From a virus, in the IMG/VR virus record IMGVR_UViG_3300022932_000121, positions 1-20,921 of that record: a DNA stretch of 20,921 nucleotides. The stretch is one strand, 5' to 3'. Positions 5,861 through 13,079 of this stretch are shown in pieces. The translations under genes and the position numbers were made by a program. Numbering within the stretch: position 1 is the first letter of the stretch; every line of letters starts with the position of its first letter. The notes below the pieces were generated by a model, which was not told where the DNA came from, searched no databases, and worked only from the letters and a program-made list of their open reading frames with translations.

Positions 5861-6262
5861 CTAGTTTAATTTTGCAATTGATATTGAAGTTCTGATGCCG
5901 TGAACTCTTGTAAGTGGTAGCTTTTCATCTCGCTTTTTTGCTTCGTCGAGTAACGCTTTGGGAAATCGTGACATCAATTTGCTTATACATTTGCAGTAGA
6001 GCCAATCTTTGTCATTTCCTTTTGTATCAGGATAATGTGAGATAAAGTATCTAAAGTCGCTTTCCTTCTTTTTTAGTTCCTGCATAAACCACTTATTGAC
6101 TGGTGCACATGCAAATACTTTTAAAAACTCGACTGAATTGGAAGTAACGCTTTCAACCCAATAGAACCAAAATGCGAGAATAAAGTCTTCTTTGGTTTCG
6201 CATATTTCTAAATGGCTCATTAAATAATCTTCTGCGGATTCTTTTGTAATTTGTGTTTTCAT
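5861..6262 (-). CDS. Hypothetical early protein (133 aa)
   Basis: A soluble, helix-rich protein with aromatic clusters (FILAFWFYWVESV, KDWLYCKCISKL) and no motif I recognise. ATG at 6262 lies one base after the stop of the P-loop ATPase gene, so it is translated from the same message. It may work with the transposition ATPases upstream, by position only. Confidence 0.6.
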   Translation of the reverse strand: MKTQITKESAEDYLMSHLEICETKEDFILAFWFYWVESVTSNSVEFLKVFACAPVNKWFMQELKKKESDFRYFISHYPDTKGNDKDWLYCKCISKLMSRFPKALLDEAKKRDEKLPLTRVHGIRTSISIAKLN

Positions 6263-6263
6263 A

Positions 6264-6908
6264 TTATCCTTGTTCTAATAGTTTAAAATGCTTTTCGTTG
6301 TATCCTTGTTGCCAAATTATTCTTGGTTCATAAGCTTCAAATCGATTTTTCTCAACTACTGCTTGGTAATTTTTCACTTTAATTACAATATCAGCATCGT
6401 AATAAATATCATTGGCTATCTGTCCTTTTGGGCTTTCACCATCTGCGCCACTAATCCAAATGAATGTTGTGTCTTGAAACTTGCTGATAAAATCGAAATA
6501 ATGTTCTGTTCGCATCTTTCTAAAAAAATATTGAACAGAATCAATCACAACTATTTTTGGTTGACGTTGACGGCTTAAACGTGCTGTTAACTGAGTAAGA
6601 TTTTCATTGTGATAATTGAATCCAGACACGCCTTTCATATTACTTCGTTTAAGTGCCATTTGAAAACCTTTCTTTAATCCCTCTTCTAATGTGTTGTAAT
6701 GAGCTTTTTGCGAATTCAGGCATATTTGCTTTACAATTTGTAATACATAAGTTGTTTTACCTTGCCCTGATCCCCCATAAACAAGCCAATGACTATTGCC
6801 TAATTGCGGTTCGCCTAGATGTTGCTGCCATTCATTATCTACTTTAATGGTTTTAAATTTTATTCTTTCAATGTCTTCGTAGCTGTATGCTCTGGGAACT
6901 TTTATCAT
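6264..6908 (-). CDS. Second P-loop ATPase (RecA/KaiC-like fold, 214 aa)
   Basis: Walker A is GGSGQGKT at 45-52 and Walker B is KIVVIDSV at 118-125. An IWISGADGESPKGQIANDIY segment after Walker B resembles the core of RecA/RadA-type ATPases. This is shorter than a full DnaB or RadA protein and lacks an obvious DNA-binding extension. It starts one base after the MuB-like gene ends, which suggests stoichiometric co-expression with transposase and MuB. It may act in target capture, in remodelling the transposition complex or in early replication; the role is inferred. Confidence 0.8.
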   Translation of the reverse strand: MIKVPRAYSYEDIERIKFKTIKVDNEWQQHLGEPQLGNSHWLVYGGSGQGKTTYVLQIVKQICLNSQKAHYNTLEEGLKKGFQMALKRSNMKGVSGFNYHNENLTQLTARLSRQRQPKIVVIDSVQYFFRKMRTEHYFDFISKFQDTTFIWISGADGESPKGQIANDIYYDADIVIKVKNYQAVVEKNRFEAYEPRIIWQQGYNEKHFKLLEQG

Positions 6909-6909
6909 T

Positions 6910-7755
6910 TTACGCCACCTTTTTTTGATTTAGAAAATAGCTTTCAACATCTTGTTTCACGCGTCTTAAATCACCTTCGCAATTGCAAAAAACAGTTTCG
7001 ATTCTTTCAGTATCAGTTAATCCGTTTTCAACACAGATAGCCGTTACGTCTGTTAGTGTTAGAGGTTTAAGTTTTAGAAATTTTCTTCCGATTCTTGACC
7101 ATAACTCGAAATACCCGGAGCGATCGGCTTTTACGCCTCTTTTTATTCTCTTTTCCAGTGCTGGAACTCCTGAGAGTAGAAAACCACAATGGCCTACTAA
7201 ATCATTATAGAAGTCTATAAAGAAATCCATTGATCCATCTTTTAACTTGTCCATCTGGTCAATGATCACTAATGGTTTATCCAATCCGCTTAAATGATCT
7301 ATAAAGCGTTCTACTAAATCTTCGGTAGTCCCAAAATCATCTAAACCACACGCCGTAACCAAAGCTTTAGCGTAGCTTTTTGACTTCCAGAAAGTTTTAC
7401 ATTCGATATAGATTACATTAGGCAATGTGCTAGCGATTAACTTATAAGTTTGGCTTTTACCTGCTCCAGCATCATAGGATATTGCGAAGCTGATCGATTT
7501 TTCTTTTGCCTTTTCAGCATGCCTGTAGATATATTCTAAGTTGGTGGTTTTAGCGGTTTTCCAATCCAACTCAATGCGAAGCTTCACTTTGACCTTGCGC
7601 CACATTTCGTCTTTAATTAAATTCCAGTTTTCATTTATCATTTGGCTAATGGTAGCCGATGATACACCTGCTTTAGTAGCAACTTTATTTTGAGAAGTTA
7701 AAACACATAAGTGTTTTATTTCTTTTACTATCTGATGTTTTTGTTCTGTTGTCAT
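6910..7755 (-). CDS. MuB-like transposition ATPase with N-terminal HTH (281 aa)
   Basis: This AAA+ ATPase would bind target DNA and activate the transposase. Residues 19-42 form a helix-turn-helix (TSQNKVATKAGVSSATISQM), as in Mu B. Walker A is SYDAGAGKS at 93-101 and Walker B is PLVIIDQMDKL at 161-171. The residue after the Walker B Asp is Gln where Glu is usual in AAA+ proteins, so hydrolysis may be slow or use another residue. A LLSGVPAL sensor-1-like segment and a C-terminal helical domain follow. The gene begins 18 nt after the transposase stop. Confidence is high from context and motifs. Confidence 0.9.
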   Translation of the reverse strand: MTTEQKHQIVKEIKHLCVLTSQNKVATKAGVSSATISQMINENWNLIKDEMWRKVKVKLRIELDWKTAKTTNLEYIYRHAEKAKEKSISFAISYDAGAGKSQTYKLIASTLPNVIYIECKTFWKSKSYAKALVTACGLDDFGTTEDLVERFIDHLSGLDKPLVIIDQMDKLKDGSMDFFIDFYNDLVGHCGFLLSGVPALEKRIKRGVKADRSGYFELWSRIGRKFLKLKPLTLTDVTAICVENGLTDTERIETVFCNCEGDLRRVKQDVESYFLNQKKVA

Positions 7756-7773
7756 TTGTGAGATTGGGTTTAG

Positions 7774-9759
7774 TTAAAAATCGTATTGGTTGTCTATTGC
7801 TTCGGTGATCAATTGCTCTACTTTTGTAATGTTTCCGCCCATTTTAATGAGTAAATCGGTGTCTTCTATTAATGTTTGCCTGTTAATACCTGTGCGATCT
7901 TCCAATGCTTTTAATTCACGTTGTGTTCGCTCAAGTTCTAATTTTCGTACCTGCATATCGGAAAACCATTTTTCTTTGTCGCCTTCTTTCATTAAGGCAG
8001 GTATATTTTGATGTTTTCGTTTCGGTTCTGCATTGGCCATCCATACATAATTGTCTTTTTCATCTTTAATATAGAGTTGGACATATCCGTCAAGGAAATC
8101 AGGATCATATCGCACTTTGAATTTATTTCCGATGTTTTTGTATCTAAAATCACTATCGACTTCGCCTTTACTGTTGTAAACTTCAAACTCGTAATCTACT
8201 CCTGATATATTTACATTGATCCCAGACCCTTTATAGGTTACTAATCGTTTAGTTTCTTCAATCCACATCTTATCCATAATATCCCAAAGCGTCAAAGGCT
8301 CTTTCATTGGCATTTCATGTTGATAAACTTCATTACGGCTCATTTCAAAATGCGGATGCTGTTTGCAGTTCCAAAGATTTACTGCTGCCAACCAAGCCTT
8401 TTGCAATTCCTCAACCGTTTTAAGATTGGCTTTGTTTTCGAGGATGAAATCAGTATTCATTTTGTTGTCATCACGTTTTACCGTTACACCTTGACCATCT
8501 GAAAACCAAAATTTTGTAATCACTTGCTGTTGAAAACGTGCAAACAGTTGTTCTGACGGATTTGAGTGATTTCGGGCTTTATTTGGGTGATGTGTTCCCT
8601 GACCATCGACAGCCATTAAAGAATCATATAACGATTGCATCCTGTCCATTTTATGCCCTCCCTGATGGTCATACGTTAAATAATATGGCCTGCATTGTGC
8701 CTCATTTACTGCCATTTTGATTGCTTTGAAGTGTTCAATGTGGCTTTCGGTAAATGATAAATCCCAACCGATTATTTTTTCGCTGTAAACATCAAACATC
8801 ACATCTATTTTAAGTTTCGCACCCATTTTATTACTGCTGTCATCCCAATAGTGTATCCAGTCAAGTTTTGTTCCGTCAATCGCCCAATAAGCATTCGGGA
8901 ACCAATCGCTTCGATCTCTGGTGATTGTGTGTTTGTATTTTTTATTATATGCTGACAATCCGTGGCGGGCTAGTGTCCAAATACGTTCTCTTTCCGGTTG
9001 ATAAAGCCAATTGTAAATAGCTGCCTCAGTCAAACTTTTCCAGTTACGTTTTTCGGCTTCAACATCATAAGCATACAAAACTTCGGGAATAGACATTTTT
9101 ATCGGTAGACAATATTTAGCCAGGATAAAATCGGCGATTTCTTCTTTTATGATCTGAGCGTTTTTTTGTCCTTCGCCTTTATGCAGAAAAACCTCGTAAC
9201 CATTTTTTAAATAATCTTCATATTTTGCTTTTAGTCTTCGAGGGTTTCCGGGTAGTGAGAAAATCCATTTATTGGTATTTATTCCATTTACGGCAATGCT
9301 TACTTCATCCCAAATCTTACTTGTTTTTGCTCCAAAAGCGTTTCTTTTTAATTTAGGATCATTAAACAGCATTCGAATACCATTTAAAATCATTGCGCTT
9401 GTGGCTTTTTCTCGTTGGTCTTCATCTGATAATGGTCGGCCGTTTGGCTTGCGGTGTTCCGCGAAAAATCTTATTGATTGTACGTCTGGAACAATATAGT
9501 TTTCTAACTTATTTCTAACGAGAACCTCTTTAGGTTCTCCAAGTCCTTCGATGCATAATTTTTTAAAATCAATGCCCTGGTGAACCGGCAAATCGTGAAA
9601 ACTCACGAACGGTTCGTTACCCGGTCCTCGACCTTCTTTGGTACGTACTAACTTTCCACGTTTGCATAAATTTTGGTAATTGTTATAAGTAATCAATCCC
9701 CAATCTTCATATAGAAGCTTAGCAGGTATTGATAGTGTGTTTTTATGATATTCGTACAT
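7774..9759 (-). CDS. Mu-type DDE transposase (MuA-like, 661 aa)
   Basis: This transposase cuts the phage ends and joins them to target DNA. The retroviral-integrase-like core holds the acidic triad: Asp295 in YWAIDGTKLDW, Asp364 in YLTYDHQGGHK and Glu403 in NPSEQLFARF. The N-terminal 200 or so residues should bind the phage ends. A beta-barrel domain (about 515-595) and a helical C-terminal tail (KLELERTQRELKALEDR) follow, as in Mu A, where the tail contacts MuB. Length matches MuA (663 residues). It is followed immediately by the MuB-like gene and preceded by an 87-bp leader with an inverted repeat and two hairpins. Confidence 0.97.
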   Translation of the reverse strand: MYEYHKNTLSIPAKLLYEDWGLITYNNYQNLCKRGKLVRTKEGRGPGNEPFVSFHDLPVHQGIDFKKLCIEGLGEPKEVLVRNKLENYIVPDVQSIRFFAEHRKPNGRPLSDEDQREKATSAMILNGIRMLFNDPKLKRNAFGAKTSKIWDEVSIAVNGINTNKWIFSLPGNPRRLKAKYEDYLKNGYEVFLHKGEGQKNAQIIKEEIADFILAKYCLPIKMSIPEVLYAYDVEAEKRNWKSLTEAAIYNWLYQPERERIWTLARHGLSAYNKKYKHTITRDRSDWFPNAYWAIDGTKLDWIHYWDDSSNKMGAKLKIDVMFDVYSEKIIGWDLSFTESHIEHFKAIKMAVNEAQCRPYYLTYDHQGGHKMDRMQSLYDSLMAVDGQGTHHPNKARNHSNPSEQLFARFQQQVITKFWFSDGQGVTVKRDDNKMNTDFILENKANLKTVEELQKAWLAAVNLWNCKQHPHFEMSRNEVYQHEMPMKEPLTLWDIMDKMWIEETKRLVTYKGSGINVNISGVDYEFEVYNSKGEVDSDFRYKNIGNKFKVRYDPDFLDGYVQLYIKDEKDNYVWMANAEPKRKHQNIPALMKEGDKEKWFSDMQVRKLELERTQRELKALEDRTGINRQTLIEDTDLLIKMGGNITKVEQLITEAIDNQYDF

Positions 9760-9761
9760 AC

Positions 9762-9778
9762 TTTAAACGGTGTTTAAA
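9762..9778. promoter_or_regulatory. Inverted repeat upstream of transposase, candidate operator
   Basis: TTTAAAC-GGT-GTTTAAA is a 7-bp perfect inverted repeat with a 3-base spacer, directly before the transposase ATG at 9759. Its core AAAC-N3-GTTT is the same as in the palindrome at 10093-10107, so both may be bound by the same regulator (the repressor or the HTH protein). A second unit gives a tandem AAAyGGTGTTT repeat at 9765-9786. Confidence 0.55.
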
Positions 9779-9797
9779 TGGTGTTTTTTTGTTCCCG

Positions 9798-9827
9798 CCC
9801 GGTACTCGAAACCGGGAGTGTGCCACT
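9798..9827 (-). other. Two consecutive hairpins in the transposase mRNA leader
   Basis: On the minus strand AGTG-GCA-CACT is followed directly by CCCGGT-TTCGAGT-ACCGGG. The second stem has a 7-base loop, TTCGAGT, identical to a tRNA T-loop. There is no T-run after it in the direction of transcription, so it is not a standard terminator. It lies between the HTH gene and the transposase and could be an attenuator, a processing site or a tRNA remnant. Confidence 0.5.
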
Positions 9828-9846
9828 CAGGATGATTTTCTATATT

Positions 9847-10020
9847 TTATATAGTTACATTATTAGCTTCTGACAACAACAACTCTTTTGCACGAGCGCG
9901 AACCTTCTTTGCAAGCTCTGAGTTGTTGTAATAGTCAAGTGCAGTTTTTACATTTTGCTTACTTGTATTAAATTCTTTTGCCATTTGAGTTTTAAACTCG
10001 GGAGCGATTCTTATTTTCAT
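9847..10020 (-). CDS. Small helix-turn-helix protein in the Ner position (57 aa)
   Basis: This gene was read by hand. ATG at 10020 and TAA at 9849-9847 give 57 residues beginning MKIRIAPEFKTQMAKEFNTS. The segment MAKEFNTSKQNVKTALDYYN fits a helix-turn-helix, and SELAKKVRARAKELL follows, like short DNA-binding regulators of Bacteroidetes phages. It is the first gene of the leftward operon, opposite the repressor, which is where Mu encodes the early repressor Ner. It probably down-regulates early or repressor transcription through the neighbouring palindromes; the role is inferred from position and fold. Confidence 0.75.
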   Translation of the reverse strand: MKIRIAPEFKTQMAKEFNTSKQNVKTALDYYNNSELAKKVRARAKELLLSEANNVTI

Positions 10021-10085
10021 ATCTTTGCGTTTTATACTATGTTTTGAAAGCGTGTTTTGAAACTTGTATTCTGTATTTTGTTTTA

Positions 10086-10107
10086 CAAATATATAAACAA
10101 AGTTTAT
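10086..10107 (-). promoter_or_regulatory. Early promoter -7 box with overlapping operator
   Basis: On the minus strand TATATTTG (10093-10086) matches the Bacteroidetes -7 consensus TAnnTTTG and lies 66 nt before the HTH gene start. No convincing -33 box is visible. Next to it, ATAAAC-AAA-GTTTAT (10093-10107) is a perfect inverted repeat that touches the -7 box, so a bound repressor would block the promoter. A related half-matching site lies at about 10123-10137. Confidence 0.55.
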
Positions 10108-10162
10108 GTTTTTCCATAAAAATATAAACTTTATTTACATTAAATAGAAAATAATATTGTAA

Positions 10163-10882
10163 ATGACTAAAATTGAACGAGTTAGGAAGTTAAGTAAATG
10201 GCTTATTTTTGATGGATTTGCAGATAACGATGCTGATTTAGCTAAAAAATTGGGCTATTCTAAGTCTTCTTTTTCTCAAATAATAAACGAAAAAGTGCCG
10301 CTTTCAACTAAGTTTATTGAAACATTATGTAATGCAAACGAAAATATAAACAAAGTTTGGATAACAGATTTAAAAGGTACAATGCTTAAAAACACTTCTA
10401 ATCCGTTAACTAATCGTGAAGACAAAAAACTTATCCCCTTGTATGATGGAGTTGTTACGGCAGGTATGCAAGAAACCGCAATAATGGATGCAACACAGCA
10501 ACCAGCAGAAATGATTGACGCCGGTGATTGGTTTCGTGATGCAACCGCGGCAATGCGCGTTCACGGAGATAGTATGTATCCTGAATATAAATCAGGAAGT
10601 ATTGCTGCTTTAAGAGAGGTAATGAATAAACGTTTAGTTGTTTATGGTCAGGATTATTTAATAGAAACAACAGAGTACAGGGTTATTAAGCGCCTTCAAA
10701 AAAGTGATATACCACAAAATTGGTTGGCTTGTTCTGTGAATGAAGAAAAGTACGAGAGCTCCGGGCGATTAGTACATGAGCCATTTGATGTGCATATTGA
10801 CGATGTAACAAGACTGTACCAAGTGTTAGGAAATGTCAAAAGAAACCAAAGCAGTACCGTTATACATACAAATAGAACTTAA
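10163..10882 (+). CDS. Phage repressor, HTH plus S24/LexA-like domain (239 aa)
   Basis: This is a lysogeny repressor of the C1/LexA type. Residues 23-42 (DADLAKKLGYSKSSFSQIIN) form the helix-turn-helix. The S24 domain has the expected cleavage dipeptide Ala100-Gly101 in VVTAGM, the nucleophile Ser137 in VHGDSMYPE and the general base Lys176 in YRVIKRL. It should therefore self-cleave on SOS induction, unlike the Mu c repressor. It is transcribed divergently from the early operon, with palindromic operators between them, and is followed by an intrinsic terminator at 11116-11150. An additional operator-like 15-mer lies inside the gene at 10344-10358. Confidence 0.92.
   Translation: MTKIERVRKLSKWLIFDGFADNDADLAKKLGYSKSSFSQIINEKVPLSTKFIETLCNANENINKVWITDLKGTMLKNTSNPLTNREDKKLIPLYDGVVTAGMQETAIMDATQQPAEMIDAGDWFRDATAAMRVHGDSMYPEYKSGSIAALREVMNKRLVVYGQDYLIETTEYRVIKRLQKSDIPQNWLACSVNEEKYESSGRLVHEPFDVHIDDVTRLYQVLGNVKRNQSSTVIHTNRT
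10344..10358. promoter_or_regulatory. Operator-like 15-mer inside the repressor gene
   Basis: ATATAAACAAAGTTT here is identical to 10091-10105, which includes most of the control-region palindrome. A 15-base exact repeat of an operator in the first third of the repressor gene could allow cooperative binding or looping, or may be chance in AT-rich DNA. Confidence 0.4.
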
Positions 10883-11032
10883 AAACAGTTTAATTTGCTA
10901 TTTTTCAACAACTTGAACATTGTTTATGTTTTTTTATTATGTATTTAAACCCCCTAACTCAGAGTTGTTTTAAATACAAAATTCCTTATTTGTGTTATTT
11001 CAATTATTACTCAATCAAATATTTTATCAAAT

Positions 11033-11068
11033 TTTGACCATCTATTTGACCATCTATTTGACTATCTA
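11033..11068. repeat. Three tandem 12-bp repeats
   Basis: TTTGACCATCTA is repeated head to tail three times (11033, 11045, 11057), the third copy with one change. They lie between the repressor and its terminator, close to the phage end. They could be protein-binding iterons or a small tandem duplication. Confidence 0.7.
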
Positions 11069-11115
11069 ATGATTTTTTACCTAACTATCTTTTTTCTTTA
11101 GTTTGATTTTTAAGT

Positions 11116-11150
11116 AAAAAAAAAGCCTGCCATTATTGGCAAGCTTTTTT
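11116..11150 (+). terminator. Intrinsic terminator after the repressor
   Basis: AAAAGCCTGCCA pairs with TGGCAAGCTTTT around a short loop (one mismatch) and is followed by a T-run. The A-run on the other side makes it potentially bidirectional. It ends repressor transcription before the phage end sites. Confidence 0.8.
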
Positions 11151-11225
11151 ATAAAATGGAGACTTTAAGGCTTATAAATAAAGGTTTAATGTATATTTAC
11201 CGACTAGACGGTAGTTCGTGTCTTA

Positions 11226-11380
11226 AATGGTACAATAAATTCGTTTAGAATGGTACATAAACGATACTTAATGGTGCATATCTGTACATTTTAAAATATA
11301 TCTTTTTTTAAACTTTTTAGGCCTTAGGTCTTGATTTTATTGGCTTTTTCGACCTTTTTTGTATTAGTATCCATTGTACA
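11226..11380. other. Phage end with transposase-binding-type repeats
   Basis: AATGGTACA occurs at 11226-11234 and 11249-11257, AATGGTGCA at 11270-11278, and looser copies at 11280-11288 and 11372-11380, all in one orientation. The first three are 23 and 21 bp apart, about two helical turns. This is what an array of MuA-type end-binding sites looks like, with the last copy at the extreme end of the element. The stretch 10883-11386 otherwise holds only the repeats at 11033, the terminator and AT-rich DNA. Confidence 0.6.
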
Positions 11381-11386
11381 TTTTAT

Positions 11387-12664
11387 TTAATGGCCTATAG
11401 TTTTAAAAGTATCAATAGTATTTCCGTATTTATCCAAAATTGAAGAGCTTAGCATTGACATAAAAATATTCATCTTTTTTGAGTCATCAGCCATTAACTT
11501 TATACTTTCGCTCTTACTATACCAAGGTGTAATTATGAGATAACGAATAATATCATTTTCATTTACTTCAGATACAATTTCTTTAATTTTTTGAGAAAGC
11601 TCATCAGTATGCTCTTTTGGGAAATCTTGTCGAATTGTAGCTAATTTAAATTTGCCTCTTTGATCAGAATATTTTTTTTCGACCTCTGCTATTTTTACCT
11701 TATTTTTTACTTGTTGATAAATTCTCAATGCATTTTCAGTAAATGTAACAGATGCCATATTTCCACCTTCCTCAGCATCATCAGAAAGTTTTAGATAAAG
11801 TTCAGCTTTGTATTCTAAAAAGCTACTAATCTCTTTGTTAGTTTTTTTAGCAATTTCGATATTAACATCAGTTATATAGATAGCTCCCCAAATATGATTT
11901 TTTTCTATTTCTTTAGCTCCTTGGTTATTTTTAATTAAAATGTTATCATAATTAATTTTATTCTTAAAAGTTTTAAAATATCCAGAAGTTAAGTTAGATA
12001 AATCTAATAGCACACGAAGTGTACCATCCATTGATATATTCCATTCATTATGTGTTTCCGAAAGTGATTTTGTTATTAGATCAAGTTCTTCATTTAATTT
12101 AGCCGTAGAAGCAATTAAAAATGCTTTTTTAAAAGTTGAAAAATATTCTAATATGTAGTGATTCTTATTGTTTGGGTCTTTAGCTTTGGTTAAATAATAT
12201 TGACTTAGATCGAAAAGTTCTTTAAAAAGCGATTTTTTAAAATCAATATGTTTAGAGTATGCTGTCTGTGTTCCAAAATAAACTAAAAGACCAAATTCTG
12301 TTTTTGCATATAAATTTTCACAAAATTCATATCTTTCTTCAAAATATTGAAAATCCTCAAATTTTAATTTTCTAACGTCCGGCCAATAAAATGGTCCAGT
12401 AGAACCATCCTCAAAAGTTTGATTTCCTGACATTTTCCAACTCAAACCACTGATAGTTCCATTGTCTTTATCTTCAATTTTTTCAAAAGATTTTGTAATT
12501 GCAAAAGCTTGTCTTTCTAACTCTGAAATTTCCAGATTTTTATAATCCCCTTTTTCATCAAATATGGTTGAAATTTTAAGTAATTCAGAATTTATTTCGT
12601 GACTTGAGCGATTATCATAATTACTTTGATTTAGTTTTTTATAAAATTGTTCTAGTTCATTCAT
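11387..12664 (-). CDS. DUF7380/DUF4209-like protein, probably truncated by the prophage (425 aa)
   Basis: This is a large soluble helical protein. Segments such as FYWPDVRKLKFEDFQYFEER, AKTEFGLLVYFGTQTAYSKH and the end SILDKYGNTIDTFKTIGH recall, from memory, the N-terminal part (DUF7380) of roughly 600-residue Bacteroidetes proteins whose C-terminal part is DUF4209 with a conserved R-N-x-x-AHG motif. No such C-terminus is present here. The stop codon lies 7 bp from the inferred phage end, so the gene may have been cut by the insertion. Full-length relatives occur near defence genes. Function unknown; a cellular sensor or RNA-related role is only a guess. Confidence 0.6.
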   Translation of the reverse strand: MNELEQFYKKLNQSNYDNRSSHEINSELLKISTIFDEKGDYKNLEISELERQAFAITKSFEKIEDKDNGTISGLSWKMSGNQTFEDGSTGPFYWPDVRKLKFEDFQYFEERYEFCENLYAKTEFGLLVYFGTQTAYSKHIDFKKSLFKELFDLSQYYLTKAKDPNNKNHYILEYFSTFKKAFLIASTAKLNEELDLITKSLSETHNEWNISMDGTLRVLLDLSNLTSGYFKTFKNKINYDNILIKNNQGAKEIEKNHIWGAIYITDVNIEIAKKTNKEISSFLEYKAELYLKLSDDAEEGGNMASVTFTENALRIYQQVKNKVKIAEVEKKYSDQRGKFKLATIRQDFPKEHTDELSQKIKEIVSEVNENDIIRYLIITPWYSKSESIKLMADDSKKMNIFMSMLSSSILDKYGNTIDTFKTIGH

Positions 12665-12994
12665 AAGTTATTTTAATTATTACATTATTAAAAGTATCGC
12701 AAGAGTTTAATTAAAAGCCATTTTCTAATTTTAAAAATTTATGGATTTATAATAGACATTACATGTTCTGTTCATTTTCAATTTCACATTAATTGTTTGA
12801 TAATGTAGAAAAATTATTTTAATTATTTATGATCCAAAACTATCTACGTAGTGCGCAGTTATTTTGCGTAGATTTATATATTTCCATTATAAAATAATTC
12901 TAATACAAATATTATTATCTAATTTTAAACTTCATTACGTAAAACCATAATGATTAATATTTTATTAGTTATAATTTTGAAAAAAAACTAGACA
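12665..12994. other. AT-rich non-coding stretch with one hairpin
   Basis: No gene is seen in this stretch. The one structured element is ATCTACG at 12842-12848 pairing with CGTAGAT at 12867-12873, with GC-rich bases in the loop. It is oriented between two genes that point away from each other, so promoters are expected, but I cannot pick one out. Confidence 0.5.
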
Positions 12995-13069
12995 ATAAAA
13001 AACATAGTAATATCCGTTTTAGTCTTGGCTTTATCTATGAGCCAAGCTCAAGAAGAAAAAAGGATCTAA
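12995..13069 (+). pseudogene. Relic of a secreted-protein gene start
   Basis: In one frame, ATA at the expected start position is followed by KNIVISVLVLALSMSQAQEE, then K-R-I and a stop. This reads as a typical Flavobacterium signal peptide (K-x-I-V...LALS-x-SQAQ) whose ATG has become ATA and whose mature part is missing. An in-frame stop two codons upstream rules out a longer reading. It looks like a decayed gene fragment left by earlier rearrangement. Confidence 0.5.
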
Positions 13070-13079
13070 TTTTATTTTA

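Larger units (their letters stand above)
1..11380 (-). mobile_element. Mu-like transposable prophage, repressor end, carrying a DGR (partial)
   Basis: The gene order is repressor (divergent), small HTH protein, DDE transposase, MuB-like ATPase, then a string of small early genes. This is the early-region layout of Mu-like phages. The outer boundary is placed at about 11380 because five copies of a motif close to AATGGTACA lie in one orientation between 11226 and 11380. The last copy ends in TACA, in keeping with the ...CA-3' ends of Mu-type elements. The other end and all structural genes lie beyond position 1. A DGR occupies the most distal visible part. The exact boundary is inferred, because the second end and the target duplication cannot be seen. 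Confidence 0.85.

Noticed and set aside
9793-9840. Complete tRNA gene before the transposase
   Set aside because: Only a T-arm-like hairpin is present; no matching 5' acceptor strand, D-arm or anticodon arm can be found nearby.
12842-12873. Hairpin as a terminator
   Set aside because: It lacks a T-run directly after the stem on either strand and both neighbouring genes point away from it.
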